Assembly: GCF_000952685.1 (NCBI RefSeq)
Contig: NZ_JYHV01000029.1
Coordinates: forward strand, 1-64,000
Reading direction: 5' to 3'
DNA length: 64,000 nt
DNA from: Stutzerimonas stutzeri
GTDB taxonomy: Bacteria; Pseudomonadota; Gammaproteobacteria; Pseudomonadales; Pseudomonadaceae
The translations under genes were made by a program, and so were the position numbers. Position 1 is the stretch's first letter. The number at the start of each line of letters is the position of its first letter. Positions 11,802 through 20,529 of the stretch are shown in pieces. A model generated the notes under the pieces. The model was not told the origin of the DNA, ran no database searches, and was given only the letters and a program-made list of their open reading frames with translations.

Positions 11802-12129
11802 GGAGCCTGGCTGACGCACGAATCTGAGCGGACCGCGCGTTGTTGTCCGCCAAGCCGGCCCTCATCACGTACAGCTGTAAGCTCAGGGGCTCCGACTTGG
11901 CAGACGCCTAGCGCTGCCTCGCTCAGCTTCGCGCTCACACAGAGCTGCGCTGATAAGCGCTACTCCGGGGCAACGTAACTCGTAGGGTGGATGCCGCCTT
12001 TTGCATCCACCGATGGGCACCACTCCGCTGCCCACAGACACAACACATTCCGCGCTTTTGCGTGCACAACCAAAAGCCACCCAATATTTTCGACCGGCCA
12101 TGACCGGTCCCCAATCAGGAGAAACCGCC
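11802..12129. other. nrdA-nrdB intergenic region
   Basis: 328 bp without a gene. It contains a GTAGGGTGG-type REP hairpin (11986-12011) and AGGAGA just before nrdB. The palindrome GACCGGCCATGACCGGTC near 12092 may add structure. nrdB may have its own promoter here. Confidence 0.5.
11986..12011. repeat. REP hairpin, GTAGGGTGG family
   Basis: GGTGGATGC and GCATCCACC flank an 8-nt loop, preceded by GTA. The same family recurs at 27988, and in the opposite orientation with a GTGGAAAA stem at 27384, 27907, 31491, 36091 and 53938. Confidence 0.75.
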
Positions 12130-13383
12130 ATGCTGAGCTGGGACGAATTCGACGAAGAAGAAACCACCACCGCCACCGCGCAGGCCGCCCCGCAAGCCGC
12201 TGCCGCAAAGACTGAATCTCCCGCCAAGCTCGACCAGGACGCTGCCGGCTCCGTCGAAGAAGCCCGTGCCGTCGCCTCTGACGACTCCGCTGCCGTCGCC
12301 CGCGCCAAGAAAGCCCTGGACGACCTCGACATCCAGGAAGGCCTCGACGAACTGGAAGGCGAATCCGCACGCGTTCACGTCGGCGACAAGCAGATGATCA
12401 ACGCCCGCGCCGACCTCAACCAGCTCGTCCCCTTCAAGTACGACTGGGCCTGGCAGAAGTATCTGGATGGTTGCGCCAACCACTGGATGCCGCAGGAAGT
12501 GAACATGAACGCCGACATCGCCCTGTGGAAGAGCCCGGACGGCCTCTCCGAGGACGAGCGCCGCATCGTCAAGCGCAACCTCGGCTTCTTCTCCACCGCC
12601 GACAGCCTGGTCGCCAACAACCTCGTGCTGGCCGTGTACCGCCTGATCACCAACCCCGAGTGCCGCCAGTACATCCTGCGCCAGGCCTTCGAAGAGGCGA
12701 TCCACACCCACGCCTATCAGTACTGCATCGAATCGCTGGGCATGGATGAAGGCGAGATCTTCAACATGTACCACGAGATCCCGAGCGTCGCGAAGAAAGC
12801 CTCCTGGGGTCTCAAGTACACCCGCTCCATCTCCGACCCGACCTTCCAGACCGGCACCGTCGAGACGGATAAAGAATTCCTGCGCAACCTCATCGCCTAT
12901 TACTGCGTACTGGAAGGCATCTTCTTCTACTGCGGCTTCACCCAGATCCTCTCTATGGGCCGCCGCAACAAGATGACCGGCACCGCCGAGCAGTTCCAGT
13001 ACATCCTGCGCGACGAGTCCATGCACCTGAACTTCGGCATCGATGTGATCAATCAGATCAAGATCGAAAACCCACACCTGTGGGACGCCGCCATGAAGGA
13101 CGAAGCGACCCAGATGATCCTCCAGGGCACCCAACTGGAAATCGAATACGCACGCGACACCATGCCCCGCGGCGTCCTCGGCATGAACGCCTCGATGATG
13201 GAGGACTACCTCAAATTCATCGCCAACCGCCGCCTGACGCAGATTGGCCTGAAGGAAGAGTACCCAGGCACCACCAACCCGTTCCCGTGGATGAGCGAGA
13301 TCATGGACTTGAAGAAGGAGAAGAACTTCTTCGAGACGCGGGTTATTGAGTATCAGACCGGTGGGGCTTTGAGCTGGGATTGA
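12130..13383 (+). CDS. nrdB: Class Ia ribonucleotide reductase, small subunit
   Basis: A 417-residue beta subunit carrying the diiron-tyrosyl radical cofactor that starts catalysis in NrdA. The first ~80 residues are an Ala/Glu-rich acidic leader, seen in Pseudomonas NrdB and absent from E. coli. The ferritin-like fold follows, with iron-ligand motifs EEAIHTHAY and DESMHLNFG. The C-terminus (TGGALSWD) is the usual tail that docks on NrdA. ATG 12130 is chosen because AGGAGA is 7 nt upstream; an upstream in-frame extension lacks such a site. A terminator follows at 13468. Confidence 0.96.
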   Translation: MLSWDEFDEEETTTATAQAAPQAAAAKTESPAKLDQDAAGSVEEARAVASDDSAAVARAKKALDDLDIQEGLDELEGESARVHVGDKQMINARADLNQLVPFKYDWAWQKYLDGCANHWMPQEVNMNADIALWKSPDGLSEDERRIVKRNLGFFSTADSLVANNLVLAVYRLITNPECRQYILRQAFEEAIHTHAYQYCIESLGMDEGEIFNMYHEIPSVAKKASWGLKYTRSISDPTFQTGTVETDKEFLRNLIAYYCVLEGIFFYCGFTQILSMGRRNKMTGTAEQFQYILRDESMHLNFGIDVINQIKIENPHLWDAAMKDEATQMILQGTQLEIEYARDTMPRGVLGMNASMMEDYLKFIANRRLTQIGLKEEYPGTTNPFPWMSEIMDLKKEKNFFETRVIEYQTGGALSWD

Positions 13384-13467
13384 TAGCTAGCCGCGCTCAA
13401 AATCATTAAACCGTGAAACTTTTTCATTTACGGCGAAATGAAAGCACCAAAACAGCGCAAAAAATTG

Positions 13468-13500
13468 AAAGCCCAAGCGAAAGCAAGGGCTTTTTATTTT
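13468..13500 (+). terminator. Rho-independent terminator after nrdB
   Basis: AAAGCCC, a 12-nt loop, GGGCTTT, then TTATTTT. It is a classical stem followed by T residues 85 bp after the nrdB stop. Confidence 0.8.
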
Positions 13501-13636
13501 GACCGGCGGTGGCTAACTCAATGAAGCCTCTGTGCTAGCTCACGACGACCGAGTCATTTTCCAGCGTCCACAACCGCATACTACAAGGCGGACCAGCGGT
13601 AGACCTTCGCACATATAGTTCCTTAACCAAAAAAAG

Positions 13637-13648
13637 ACGCTACATGTA
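13637..13648 (+). promoter_or_regulatory. 12-bp motif shared by both island operons (left copy)
   Basis: ACGCTACATGTA lies 70 bp upstream of the first MBL gene. The identical 12-mer, in the same orientation relative to transcription, lies upstream of the SMC operon (26394-26383, minus strand). It overlaps the palindrome CTACATGTAG. It could be a common operator; chance is not excluded. Confidence 0.35.
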
Positions 13649-13718
13649 GTAATTTAGCTTTACCGCAATATACTGGCCAGGTGCCACTCGAATGACCATT
13701 CATCCTAAGGGAAATAGT

Positions 13719-14822
13719 ATGCATATTGTTCGGTTTTTCCCCATCGGCAACGCCGATACTTGCTTGATCGAGCTTGCCAATGGCCGTCGAATCCTTTTCG
13801 ACTTTGCCGACATGCACAACCCGGATGATCCTGACGACAAGCGCTGCAATTTGGAGAAAGAGCTGCGTGAAATCCTTGGGGACGACAAGGTCATCGATGT
13901 AGTGGCATTCACCCACCTAGATAAAGACCACTGTAATCGGGCGAAAGAGGTCTTTTATCTGGAGCACGCTGAAACGTACCAAGACGACGACCGCATCAAG
14001 ATCAAAACATTATGGGTGCCCGCCCACGCAGTTCTTGAGAAAGGATTGACGGGCCAGGCACGTACCCTTCGTGCAGAGGCGCGCCATCGTTTCCTCAACG
14101 GGGAGGGAGTTCGCGTGTTCTCGCGACCGGAGGAACTGGACGATTTTTTGACTGAGCGTAATATCGAGCCGGCCAAGCGTCGCAACCTGATCAGCGATGC
14201 AGGCACCTTGTGCCCAGAGTTCAACCGTGAGCACGATGGCGTGGAGTTCTTCGTTCATTCTCCCTTCGGTAAGCGCGACGAAGAAGACATCGTACGGGTA
14301 CGCAACAACGATGCCCTATTCATGCAAGCGACCTTTGAAATCGAGGGCCAGCAGACCAAGATGATCTTGTCAGCTGATGTCACGCACGGCGTCATTGACG
14401 ATATCGTGGAAGTCACTCGATATCACGGTCGAGAATCTCGGCTGGAGTGGGACATCAACAACATCCCTCACCACTGTAGCTACACCGCTTTGTCTGACGA
14501 AAAGGGTGATGAAAAGACTGAACCGACTGACGCATCAAAGTGGCTGTATGAAGAGGCCGGACAGCCTAGCGGACTATTGGTATCCACCAGCAAGCCCATC
14601 CCCAGTGATGATGAGGATAAGCAACCGCCTCATCGTCAGGCTGCTGCATATTATAAAGGCGTGGCTCGCAAGCTCGGGGGGGAATGGGTAGTCTCGATGG
14701 AGCACCCCACGAAAACCAAGCCAGAACCCCTAGTCATCGAGATCAAGAGTACCGGCTATAAAATCCGGAAAAAAACTCCGAACATCATCATCTCGACCCC
14801 CGCACCGCGCGCAGGGGTTTGA
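13719..14822 (+). CDS. ComEC-like MBL-fold hydrolase (left operon)
   Basis: 367 residues. The metallo-beta-lactamase signature is clear: His66-x-Asp68-x-Asp70-His71 (THLDKDH), a later LSADV acidic strand, and PHHCSY, which resembles the PHHGS motif of ComEC C-terminal nuclease-like domains. There is no signal peptide or membrane helix, so it is probably a cytoplasmic metal-dependent hydrolase; whether it cuts nucleic acid or a nucleotide is unknown. ATG 13719 (AAGGGA upstream) is preferred to 13692. Its stop is 2 nt before the E2-E1-JAB gene, so the two are one transcript. Related MBL genes beside E2-E1-JAB proteins occur in defence islands. Confidence 0.8.
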   Translation: MHIVRFFPIGNADTCLIELANGRRILFDFADMHNPDDPDDKRCNLEKELREILGDDKVIDVVAFTHLDKDHCNRAKEVFYLEHAETYQDDDRIKIKTLWVPAHAVLEKGLTGQARTLRAEARHRFLNGEGVRVFSRPEELDDFLTERNIEPAKRRNLISDAGTLCPEFNREHDGVEFFVHSPFGKRDEEDIVRVRNNDALFMQATFEIEGQQTKMILSADVTHGVIDDIVEVTRYHGRESRLEWDINNIPHHCSYTALSDEKGDEKTEPTDASKWLYEEAGQPSGLLVSTSKPIPSDDEDKQPPHRQAAAYYKGVARKLGGEWVVSMEHPTKTKPEPLVIEIKSTGYKIRKKTPNIIISTPAPRAGV

Positions 14823-14824
14823 CC

Positions 14825-17050
14825 ATGAGCCGGAGGTACGAAGCGCCTCGTTCCCGGCTTGCACGTTCGGTTGTGCAATACCTGAGTGAAACTCCAACTC
14901 ACCCTTATGCGGTTCTGAATAGCGTCAGCCAGAACGGCACATACGATGTGCTGGACATCGAGCTTGAGCTTGAGCTGGATCAGCGCCGGCAAGTGCCTAT
15001 CTGCTTCAAGGAGCCTATCCAGATTGTCTTCATGGCCAACGATGATTCGTGGGCGCCCCGAGTGCTTTCAACCCGTGAAGATTTTCCCGTAGGGATGGTA
15101 CATACCAATCTGGATCGAGATGTGGACGGTGGTTTGTGCCTGTGTATTTGGGAAGAGGGATGGTCTGACCTCGCGCCGACTCTTACAGGCCAGACCCTCA
15201 TTGAACGCATCAGAGCATGGTTCGCTTCGATGGCTGCGGGAACCATTCACGATGCGGATCAGTTCCTGGAGCCGCTGATACACACCGGCTCGAACACGCT
15301 CGTCATTCCGTCTGGAGAGATGCGGGGACCTTGGTATATCAACATGGCCTTCAAGCATGGAGGGTTTACGACGCTGAGCGTGTCCAGAGACAAGCCTGCT
15401 GAAACTGTTGAAGGTAACGATTTCGCAATTTTTACACCGTGCTTACCTGGACAGATTCACCGAGGACTTGCCAGGACTCCATACGATTTGGGCGCGTTGC
15501 AGCGCTTATGTCTAGATATGGGTTTCGACCTTGCTGATGCCCTTGCTAAGTGGCTCCTTGAGGGCGATCAGTTAGAAAAGGCAGCCAGCCGCCTCCCTAT
15601 TATCATCCTTACCGTCCCGAAACGAAGGACCGTCGACGGTGCGGACGAGCAGTCGGAAGTCTGGTGCTATACCCTTGGCGAGACAGTCGCTGAGCTCGGT
15701 GAACATCTGGGAGTCACGATCACGGAAGCAGGCCTGACGACATCTAGGCTCTTTGGTGATATCAGCAAAGCCGACCTCTCGCCTATTAGGATGGATCCTT
15801 GGCGGGTCGTCCAACGGTTGGATCGGTCAACTGCCCGGCGCTTTTCCGGCACACCTCGTGCGCAGGACACACCGCTACTAGCAATCGGCGCAGGTGCTAT
15901 CGGATCGAATGTTGCCATGATTGCAACACGCTCTGGACTCGGTCCTTGGGTTGTGGTGGACGGGGATCTGACACTGCCGCACAACACTGTCCGCCAGGTG
16001 CAGAGAAACTCCGCTGTAGGGTTGCCTAAGGCACCAGTTTTACAGCACGAACTGGACAGCGTTTTAGCGGAAGGCGGAAATGCTTCGATCTCGTTGAATG
16101 TTTTCACGCCTGGCGATTTTGCCCCTGCGCTGGATTCCGCGCTGCGCACCTCTGAAGTAGCCGTCGATTTCAGTGCATCTCCTGCGGTGTTGGGGTGGCT
16201 GTCAGATCAACCAGTAAATCGTGCTGTTAGCGCTTTTTTCGGCCCCGATGGCTCCGACCTGGTTGTTCTCTCAGAAGGCTCAACTAGAGAAACTAAAATC
16301 GATGAGATCGAAGCTCAGTATTTTTGGGCTGTAGCGACTGAAGAACGGCTGAAGAATCACCTGGCAGCGGCGCGCATGGATCGGATTCGTTATGCAAACG
16401 CCTGCCAAGACCTTTCGCGACCACTGCCTCCGTGGCAAATCCAGACGCTCTGCGGCCTAGCTTGTGGACGCTTGGCACAGTTAATTGACGAATCGGATGC
16501 AAGCTTCCGGGTCTGGAGACTGGAAAAAAACTCAGGCGCTGTCGACTCAATTTGCGTACCTGTGCACCCCGTCTGCCGATTCCAAACCGGCGAAATGCGT
16601 GTGACAACTTCCGGCGAGGTGGTGCAGACGATGCGGGAACATCGGCGCCAATCAGGCGGAAATGAAACTGGCGGGGTTCTTCTGGGTACTTATGATCTCG
16701 TGCGCAATGTGGTGCACATCGTAGCGGCGTTGCCTGCCCCACCTGACAGTAAGCAGGCACCAACATTCTTCATCCGTGGAATCAAAGATCTCAAACCACG
16801 CATTGAACGGTTGGCTGAAGCCTCAGCTGGACGGTTGCACTACATAGGTGAGTGGCACAGCCACCCTGGCGGCGTGCCGGCACGGCCGAGTGCTGATGAC
16901 GAGCAGGTTTACGCTCATTTGAAAACTCATATGGAGCCCGCCGGATCACCATTTGTGATGGCCATCTGTGGGGAACGGGATACCTGGCTTCGAGCTGGAT
17001 GGCAGGAGCGTGGGATATTGGAAGGAGTGATTGCCCATGGACATGAATGA
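14825..17050 (+). CDS. E2-E1-JAB fusion protein (ubiquitin-like conjugation/deconjugation)
   Basis: 741 residues with three enzyme modules. The E2-like N-terminus has HTNLDRDVDGG then LCLC (candidate catalytic Cys105/Cys107) and DADQFLEP. The central ThiF/E1 adenylation domain has GAGAIGS at about 355-361, a VVVDGDLTLPHN loop and a candidate catalytic Cys527 (NACQDLSRP). The C-terminal JAMM peptidase has Glu614 (NETGGVLLG) and WHSHP with His678, His680 and Asp691. In CBASS, Cap2 is E2-E1 and Cap3 is JAB, as separate proteins; here they are one chain. It overlaps the patatin gene by 14 nt. No ubiquitin-like partner gene is seen, so the target is unknown. Confidence 0.85.
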   Translation: MSRRYEAPRSRLARSVVQYLSETPTHPYAVLNSVSQNGTYDVLDIELELELDQRRQVPICFKEPIQIVFMANDDSWAPRVLSTREDFPVGMVHTNLDRDVDGGLCLCIWEEGWSDLAPTLTGQTLIERIRAWFASMAAGTIHDADQFLEPLIHTGSNTLVIPSGEMRGPWYINMAFKHGGFTTLSVSRDKPAETVEGNDFAIFTPCLPGQIHRGLARTPYDLGALQRLCLDMGFDLADALAKWLLEGDQLEKAASRLPIIILTVPKRRTVDGADEQSEVWCYTLGETVAELGEHLGVTITEAGLTTSRLFGDISKADLSPIRMDPWRVVQRLDRSTARRFSGTPRAQDTPLLAIGAGAIGSNVAMIATRSGLGPWVVVDGDLTLPHNTVRQVQRNSAVGLPKAPVLQHELDSVLAEGGNASISLNVFTPGDFAPALDSALRTSEVAVDFSASPAVLGWLSDQPVNRAVSAFFGPDGSDLVVLSEGSTRETKIDEIEAQYFWAVATEERLKNHLAAARMDRIRYANACQDLSRPLPPWQIQTLCGLACGRLAQLIDESDASFRVWRLEKNSGAVDSICVPVHPVCRFQTGEMRVTTSGEVVQTMREHRRQSGGNETGGVLLGTYDLVRNVVHIVAALPAPPDSKQAPTFFIRGIKDLKPRIERLAEASAGRLHYIGEWHSHPGGVPARPSADDEQVYAHLKTHMEPAGSPFVMAICGERDTWLRAGWQERGILEGVIAHGHE

Positions 17051-18254
17051 GACTTTGCTGGTCACGACTAACGACAGCTGCGACAGCATTGCGCTGGCTC
17101 TGTCCGGTGGAGGGGCTAGGGCAATGGCGTTCCATTTGGGCTGTCTGCGAGCATTGCATGATTTGGAAATCCTTCAGCAAGTTTCCACGATCACCGCAGT
17201 GTCAGGTGGTAGCGTCCTAGCTGGGCTTTATTGCAGCCATCCTGGAAGTTTCGAGTCATTTGAAGCGAAGGTGCGAGATGTCTTGAGGCAAGGGTTTGTC
17301 ATGCCTGCGCTGAAGAGGGCCGTGACATCCGCCGATGGCCTAAAGGCGGTGGGCTATGCCACAGCGCTTATAATCGAGAGAACGGTTGCGATATTTGCCC
17401 GTCTTGGTTTGAAGCTGCTACGAAGGGCCAAGCCGGGTGAGCAATGGCCAAACTCCGCGCCGTTCCTGCGTAAAGCCAGCCGAACCACAATCTTGAGAAA
17501 TACCTTCAGCAAGATGCTTAATGGCTGCATGCTGAAAGACCTTCGGGAAGATCGTCCGGTTCTGATTGTCATCGCATGCGAGTTACGAGCAAAGGCGGCG
17601 TTTTACTTCACGAAGGAGCATCTCCACTGCTGGCGCTACGGCTCAGCGAGCGTAGATGGAGTAGAGCTGGCAGATGCTATTGTTGCCTCGGCGGCATATC
17701 CGGCAGCTTTGCCGGCCCTTGATCAGCGCTTGATCTTCAACAAAAACGGCATAGAAGCGGTTCACCGCATTACGCTGACCGATGGTGGCGTATACGATAA
17801 CCTTGGACTAGCTCCGTTATGGCCTGACCGAGATTTTTCCGAAAGCATGCCCGTAGGTCGTCATGACTGGATCATTGCATGTAGGGCTGGATACGGGCTG
17901 GATGTGACCGAGCCAGCTTCCGTTTGGATGTCGAGAATGCAAGCTGCGTTTGAAAGCGTTTTTGCAAGGGCTCAGAATCTTGCTACGAAACGCCTTTTTG
18001 ATCTCAAGGAGGCAGGTAAGCTGAAAGGTTTTCTGTTGCCGTATCTGGGGCAGAAAGACAGCAGTCTGAAATTCACCACCCCTGATATGGTAAGTGCCGA
18101 GATTACAGCTGGATACCCTACCGATTTCGGTGCTATGGATGAGGCGTGGATTGAGCGGCTAGTGAAGCGCGGCGAACAAATTGTCCATGCTCAGGTAAAA
18201 GAACACGGGCTGCCGAAGTTTCCGCAACAAAACCCAGAGACTGAAAAGACCTAG
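17037..18254 (+). CDS. Patatin-like phospholipase (probable effector)
   Basis: 405 residues of the patatin/CapV type. The oxyanion loop GGGARA is at 24-29, the nucleophile is Ser56 in AVSGGSV (Ala in place of the first Gly of GxSxG) and the dyad Asp249 is in TDGGVYDN. CapV phospholipases degrade membrane lipid when CBASS is triggered, causing growth arrest or death; this protein could play that part for the left operon. I chose ATG 17037 because AAGGAG is 9 nt upstream; the TTG at 17031 is too close. It overlaps the E2-E1-JAB gene, implying translational coupling, and converges with the second MBL gene. Confidence 0.82.
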   Translation: MDMNETLLVTTNDSCDSIALALSGGGARAMAFHLGCLRALHDLEILQQVSTITAVSGGSVLAGLYCSHPGSFESFEAKVRDVLRQGFVMPALKRAVTSADGLKAVGYATALIIERTVAIFARLGLKLLRRAKPGEQWPNSAPFLRKASRTTILRNTFSKMLNGCMLKDLREDRPVLIVIACELRAKAAFYFTKEHLHCWRYGSASVDGVELADAIVASAAYPAALPALDQRLIFNKNGIEAVHRITLTDGGVYDNLGLAPLWPDRDFSESMPVGRHDWIIACRAGYGLDVTEPASVWMSRMQAAFESVFARAQNLATKRLFDLKEAGKLKGFLLPYLGQKDSSLKFTTPDMVSAEITAGYPTDFGAMDEAWIERLVKRGEQIVHAQVKEHGLPKFPQQNPETEKT

Positions 18255-18370
18255 CCTCCGCTCTTGAGATTGCTTGGGGCGCCCCCCTGCCAACTCAATG
18301 GGGTGCCCTACCGTGTCACAGAAATAAATCTCCCAACCAATCTCAGCCGCATAGAACGCTTGGAATACGC

Positions 18371-19576
18371 TCATAACACCGCATGTACACCAAAGCCGCT
18401 AGTCGGGCATTCACTGACCTGATGCCACCCCTGCATACCCAAATAATCCATCACGTGCTTATAGACCCCGTAGTGCGGATGCCCATATTGGTTACGTCCG
18501 GCCGCCACGATGCATGCGCTCAAGTTCGAGAAGCCATGTAGCAACCACGGATGGAAACTCAATTCTGAACCGTGATGAGGCAACACCAGAACGCTCACAC
18601 GCTCTCGCAAGTGATGGTAATAATCCAATAACGCGTCCAGCCTCCCATCAGATGCAAGGTCAGCGTCACCAGTCATAAGCCAGCCGATCTCTGCGCTCTG
18701 GAGTGGCAATGCACCCTTTCGCCAGTGACTGAACGGCAGCCGGATGCTAGTAATAACGGGCGATGCTTGCGGCCCAGCGTAAAGTGACATGGAAACCTTG
18801 TTGTGATCGCACCACAACGCTCGGTAGCACGCTTTCAGCTGGGCACGTCCTGACTCGTTACGGGCGTGACGCACGACGGCTAAACGAGTGAGTCCTTTTC
18901 CAAAACAGTGCTCCAGTGCCTTACGGAAAGCCTGCATTCTCTCCTTCGAAGGCTTATGCGCGTATGGCGCAAGCAACCAGTCCACCCTTTGACCATTTGT
19001 AGCGACACTCGCCGCTGCGCCCGCCGCGATATCTTGCACGGTCCCCTTTTTCACCGCTCTCATCTTTACCGCCGTCGCCGGCCATTGCATCTTGAGACGA
19101 CGATTGTCGTCCGCGCGCGGAAACTCCCCATTTGGCTCTGGAATCAGCCACTCACCCAGCGGTTGGTCTTCGTCGACCGTCTGGACAAAACTCACGGTAC
19201 TAACGCCACGGCCAATCAGCCATTTTGCAGGATCGGTTACGAATTCCAGAAAAGTGCCGGACAACGCACCGGTTGTGAGATCCAGAGCCACTGCTAGCGC
19301 AAACTCAGCCGTACTCAGATAAGGTAGAACTACCTCAGTAACCGTTGTTGCCGCGAGCAAGCGGTCAACGCCGTTGACATGATCACTGTCCAAGTGGGAG
19401 AGAAACAGTAGGTCAATCGAACCTTGAGCCGCGACAGAAATAATCTCCTCGCTGAGCCGATCCTGCTGATTGGAGCCGCAGTCATAGACCCAGCGCAAGG
19501 TCGCGTTTCCCGCATCAAGCTGACCGCTGAACATCCCGCCTTGTCCGACGGGATGCTGAATCATCGTGACATCCAT
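18371..19576 (-). CDS. ComEC-like MBL-fold hydrolase (right operon)
   Basis: 401 residues. The metal site His61-x-Asp63-x-Asp65-His66 (SHLDSDH), GDADLASDG and LPHHGSE mark the ComEC/Rec2-type MBL fold, without the membrane ComEC part. It resembles the left-operon MBL gene in motif order but not closely in sequence. The ATG at 19576 has AAGGAAG upstream; a GTG-led frame to 19630 is possible. Its gene begins 77 bp (or 23 bp) after the TOPRIM stop on the same strand, so it is probably the fifth gene of the SMC operon. Canonical Wadjet operons have no such gene. Function is not known. Confidence 0.78.
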   Translation of the reverse strand: MDVTMIQHPVGQGGMFSGQLDAGNATLRWVYDCGSNQQDRLSEEIISVAAQGSIDLLFLSHLDSDHVNGVDRLLAATTVTEVVLPYLSTAEFALAVALDLTTGALSGTFLEFVTDPAKWLIGRGVSTVSFVQTVDEDQPLGEWLIPEPNGEFPRADDNRRLKMQWPATAVKMRAVKKGTVQDIAAGAAASVATNGQRVDWLLAPYAHKPSKERMQAFRKALEHCFGKGLTRLAVVRHARNESGRAQLKACYRALWCDHNKVSMSLYAGPQASPVITSIRLPFSHWRKGALPLQSAEIGWLMTGDADLASDGRLDALLDYYHHLRERVSVLVLPHHGSELSFHPWLLHGFSNLSACIVAAGRNQYGHPHYGVYKHVMDYLGMQGWHQVSECPTSGFGVHAVL

Positions 19577-19653
19577 GCTTAGCTCTTCCTTACCTTGAAT
19601 AACCATAAAACTGTCGCTGCCTACTTGCAAATCGGGCCTAATGCAGGAGGCAT

Positions 19654-20529
19654 CTACATATCTTGCTCTCGCAGTTCAGAACCTTCCTCTGCAAACAACC
19701 GTGAGTGCACAAGTTCAACACCTTGCATCGACTCTTGCGTAATCGCTAACCCTTCCCGAAGCATGAAGTCGACGAACTGAATTGACCGTTTTGCCTCAAG
19801 CCAGCGCCTAGCGTCATGTTGCCGGGCAAAACTGGATGGTTTATCTCGCTGGCACGCCTTCGCAGCTTGAGCAGCATTAACACTTGGATGAATGATCCCG
19901 ACACACCGCTTGAGTGTCAGCGAATTGAGCAGCCCCTGAGGATCAAAATCAGGAAACGCTACGATCTCTGCAACACCTGAAAGCGCCTGTGTAACTGCGG
20001 CAGGGTTGTCCTGCGGCCCACCACGAAATAGCAGCACCGCCTCCGCCGAAATGATATCTGGCCATAGATACTCCTCTGGAATCAGCATTACGGCGAGATT
20101 CTCGACCAGAACCACACTTACGGCCTGGTGAATTTCACTGAAAGGCACCTGAATGCATCCACCTTTAGGATGCCTATAGTCACCACTAGCAAGCCGCACA
20201 GTTCCGGATCTAGACGAGATTGTGACAAGGTCTTCACGGACCTTTTTCTTCGCTAATTTCTCATTCCGAAAGGTCAGTGCAACGTTTGCTCGTCCTTGAT
20301 TCAATAACGCTAAGTCGTCCTTCCAAGCATCGAACCCTGTCTGATCGATCAGAAACTGGTACAAATTACGTCTGTCTTGCTGACTGAACGTTAGTCGAGT
20401 ACCCCTACGGATTCCGACTCGCCCAAACTCATGAATTCGCAACCAGGTTTTGTTGAGGTGAATACTGTCCTTCCCTTCCCGGATCACCTTGGCTGCCATT
20501 TCAATCATTTGGCTTGTGAACTCAAGCAT
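19654..20529 (-). CDS. Short TOPRIM-domain protein (JetD/MksG-like)
   Basis: 291 residues. The C-terminal half has TOPRIM features: Glu143 in LVENLAV and Asp194/Asp196 in AFPDFDPQG, in the order found in JetD and topoisomerase VI A subunits. JetD is the nuclease of Wadjet, cutting plasmid DNA extruded by the SMC motor. At 291 residues this is shorter than the roughly 400-residue JetD proteins I know, so the usual N-terminal region looks reduced. AAAAGGAG precedes the ATG, which overlaps the kleisin-like stop by 8 nt. JetD assignment is inferred from motif and context. Confidence 0.7.
   Translation of the reverse strand: MLEFTSQMIEMAAKVIREGKDSIHLNKTWLRIHEFGRVGIRRGTRLTFSQQDRRNLYQFLIDQTGFDAWKDDLALLNQGRANVALTFRNEKLAKKKVREDLVTISSRSGTVRLASGDYRHPKGGCIQVPFSEIHQAVSVVLVENLAVMLIPEEYLWPDIISAEAVLLFRGGPQDNPAAVTQALSGVAEIVAFPDFDPQGLLNSLTLKRCVGIIHPSVNAAQAAKACQRDKPSSFARQHDARRWLEAKRSIQFVDFMLREGLAITQESMQGVELVHSRLFAEEGSELREQDM

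Larger units (their letters stand above)
13384..13718. other. nrdB downstream region and promoter of the left island operon
   Basis: 335 bp without a gene. It contains the nrdB terminator, then an A+T-rich stretch with a TATACT-like -10 candidate at 13669-13674 and the palindrome CTACATGTAG at 13640-13649. The core-to-island boundary probably lies just after the terminator. Confidence 0.5.

Noticed and set aside
8769-11819. 1016-residue open frame on the minus strand over nrdA
   Set aside because: It is the antisense shadow of nrdA, whose high G+C third positions keep the complement open; composition is Val/Gly/Asp/His-rich with no domain.
13719-18254. Calling the left operon a standard type II CBASS
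   Set aside because: There is no CD-NTase gene, and E2-E1 and JAB are fused; only parts match, so I described it as a related but different arrangement.
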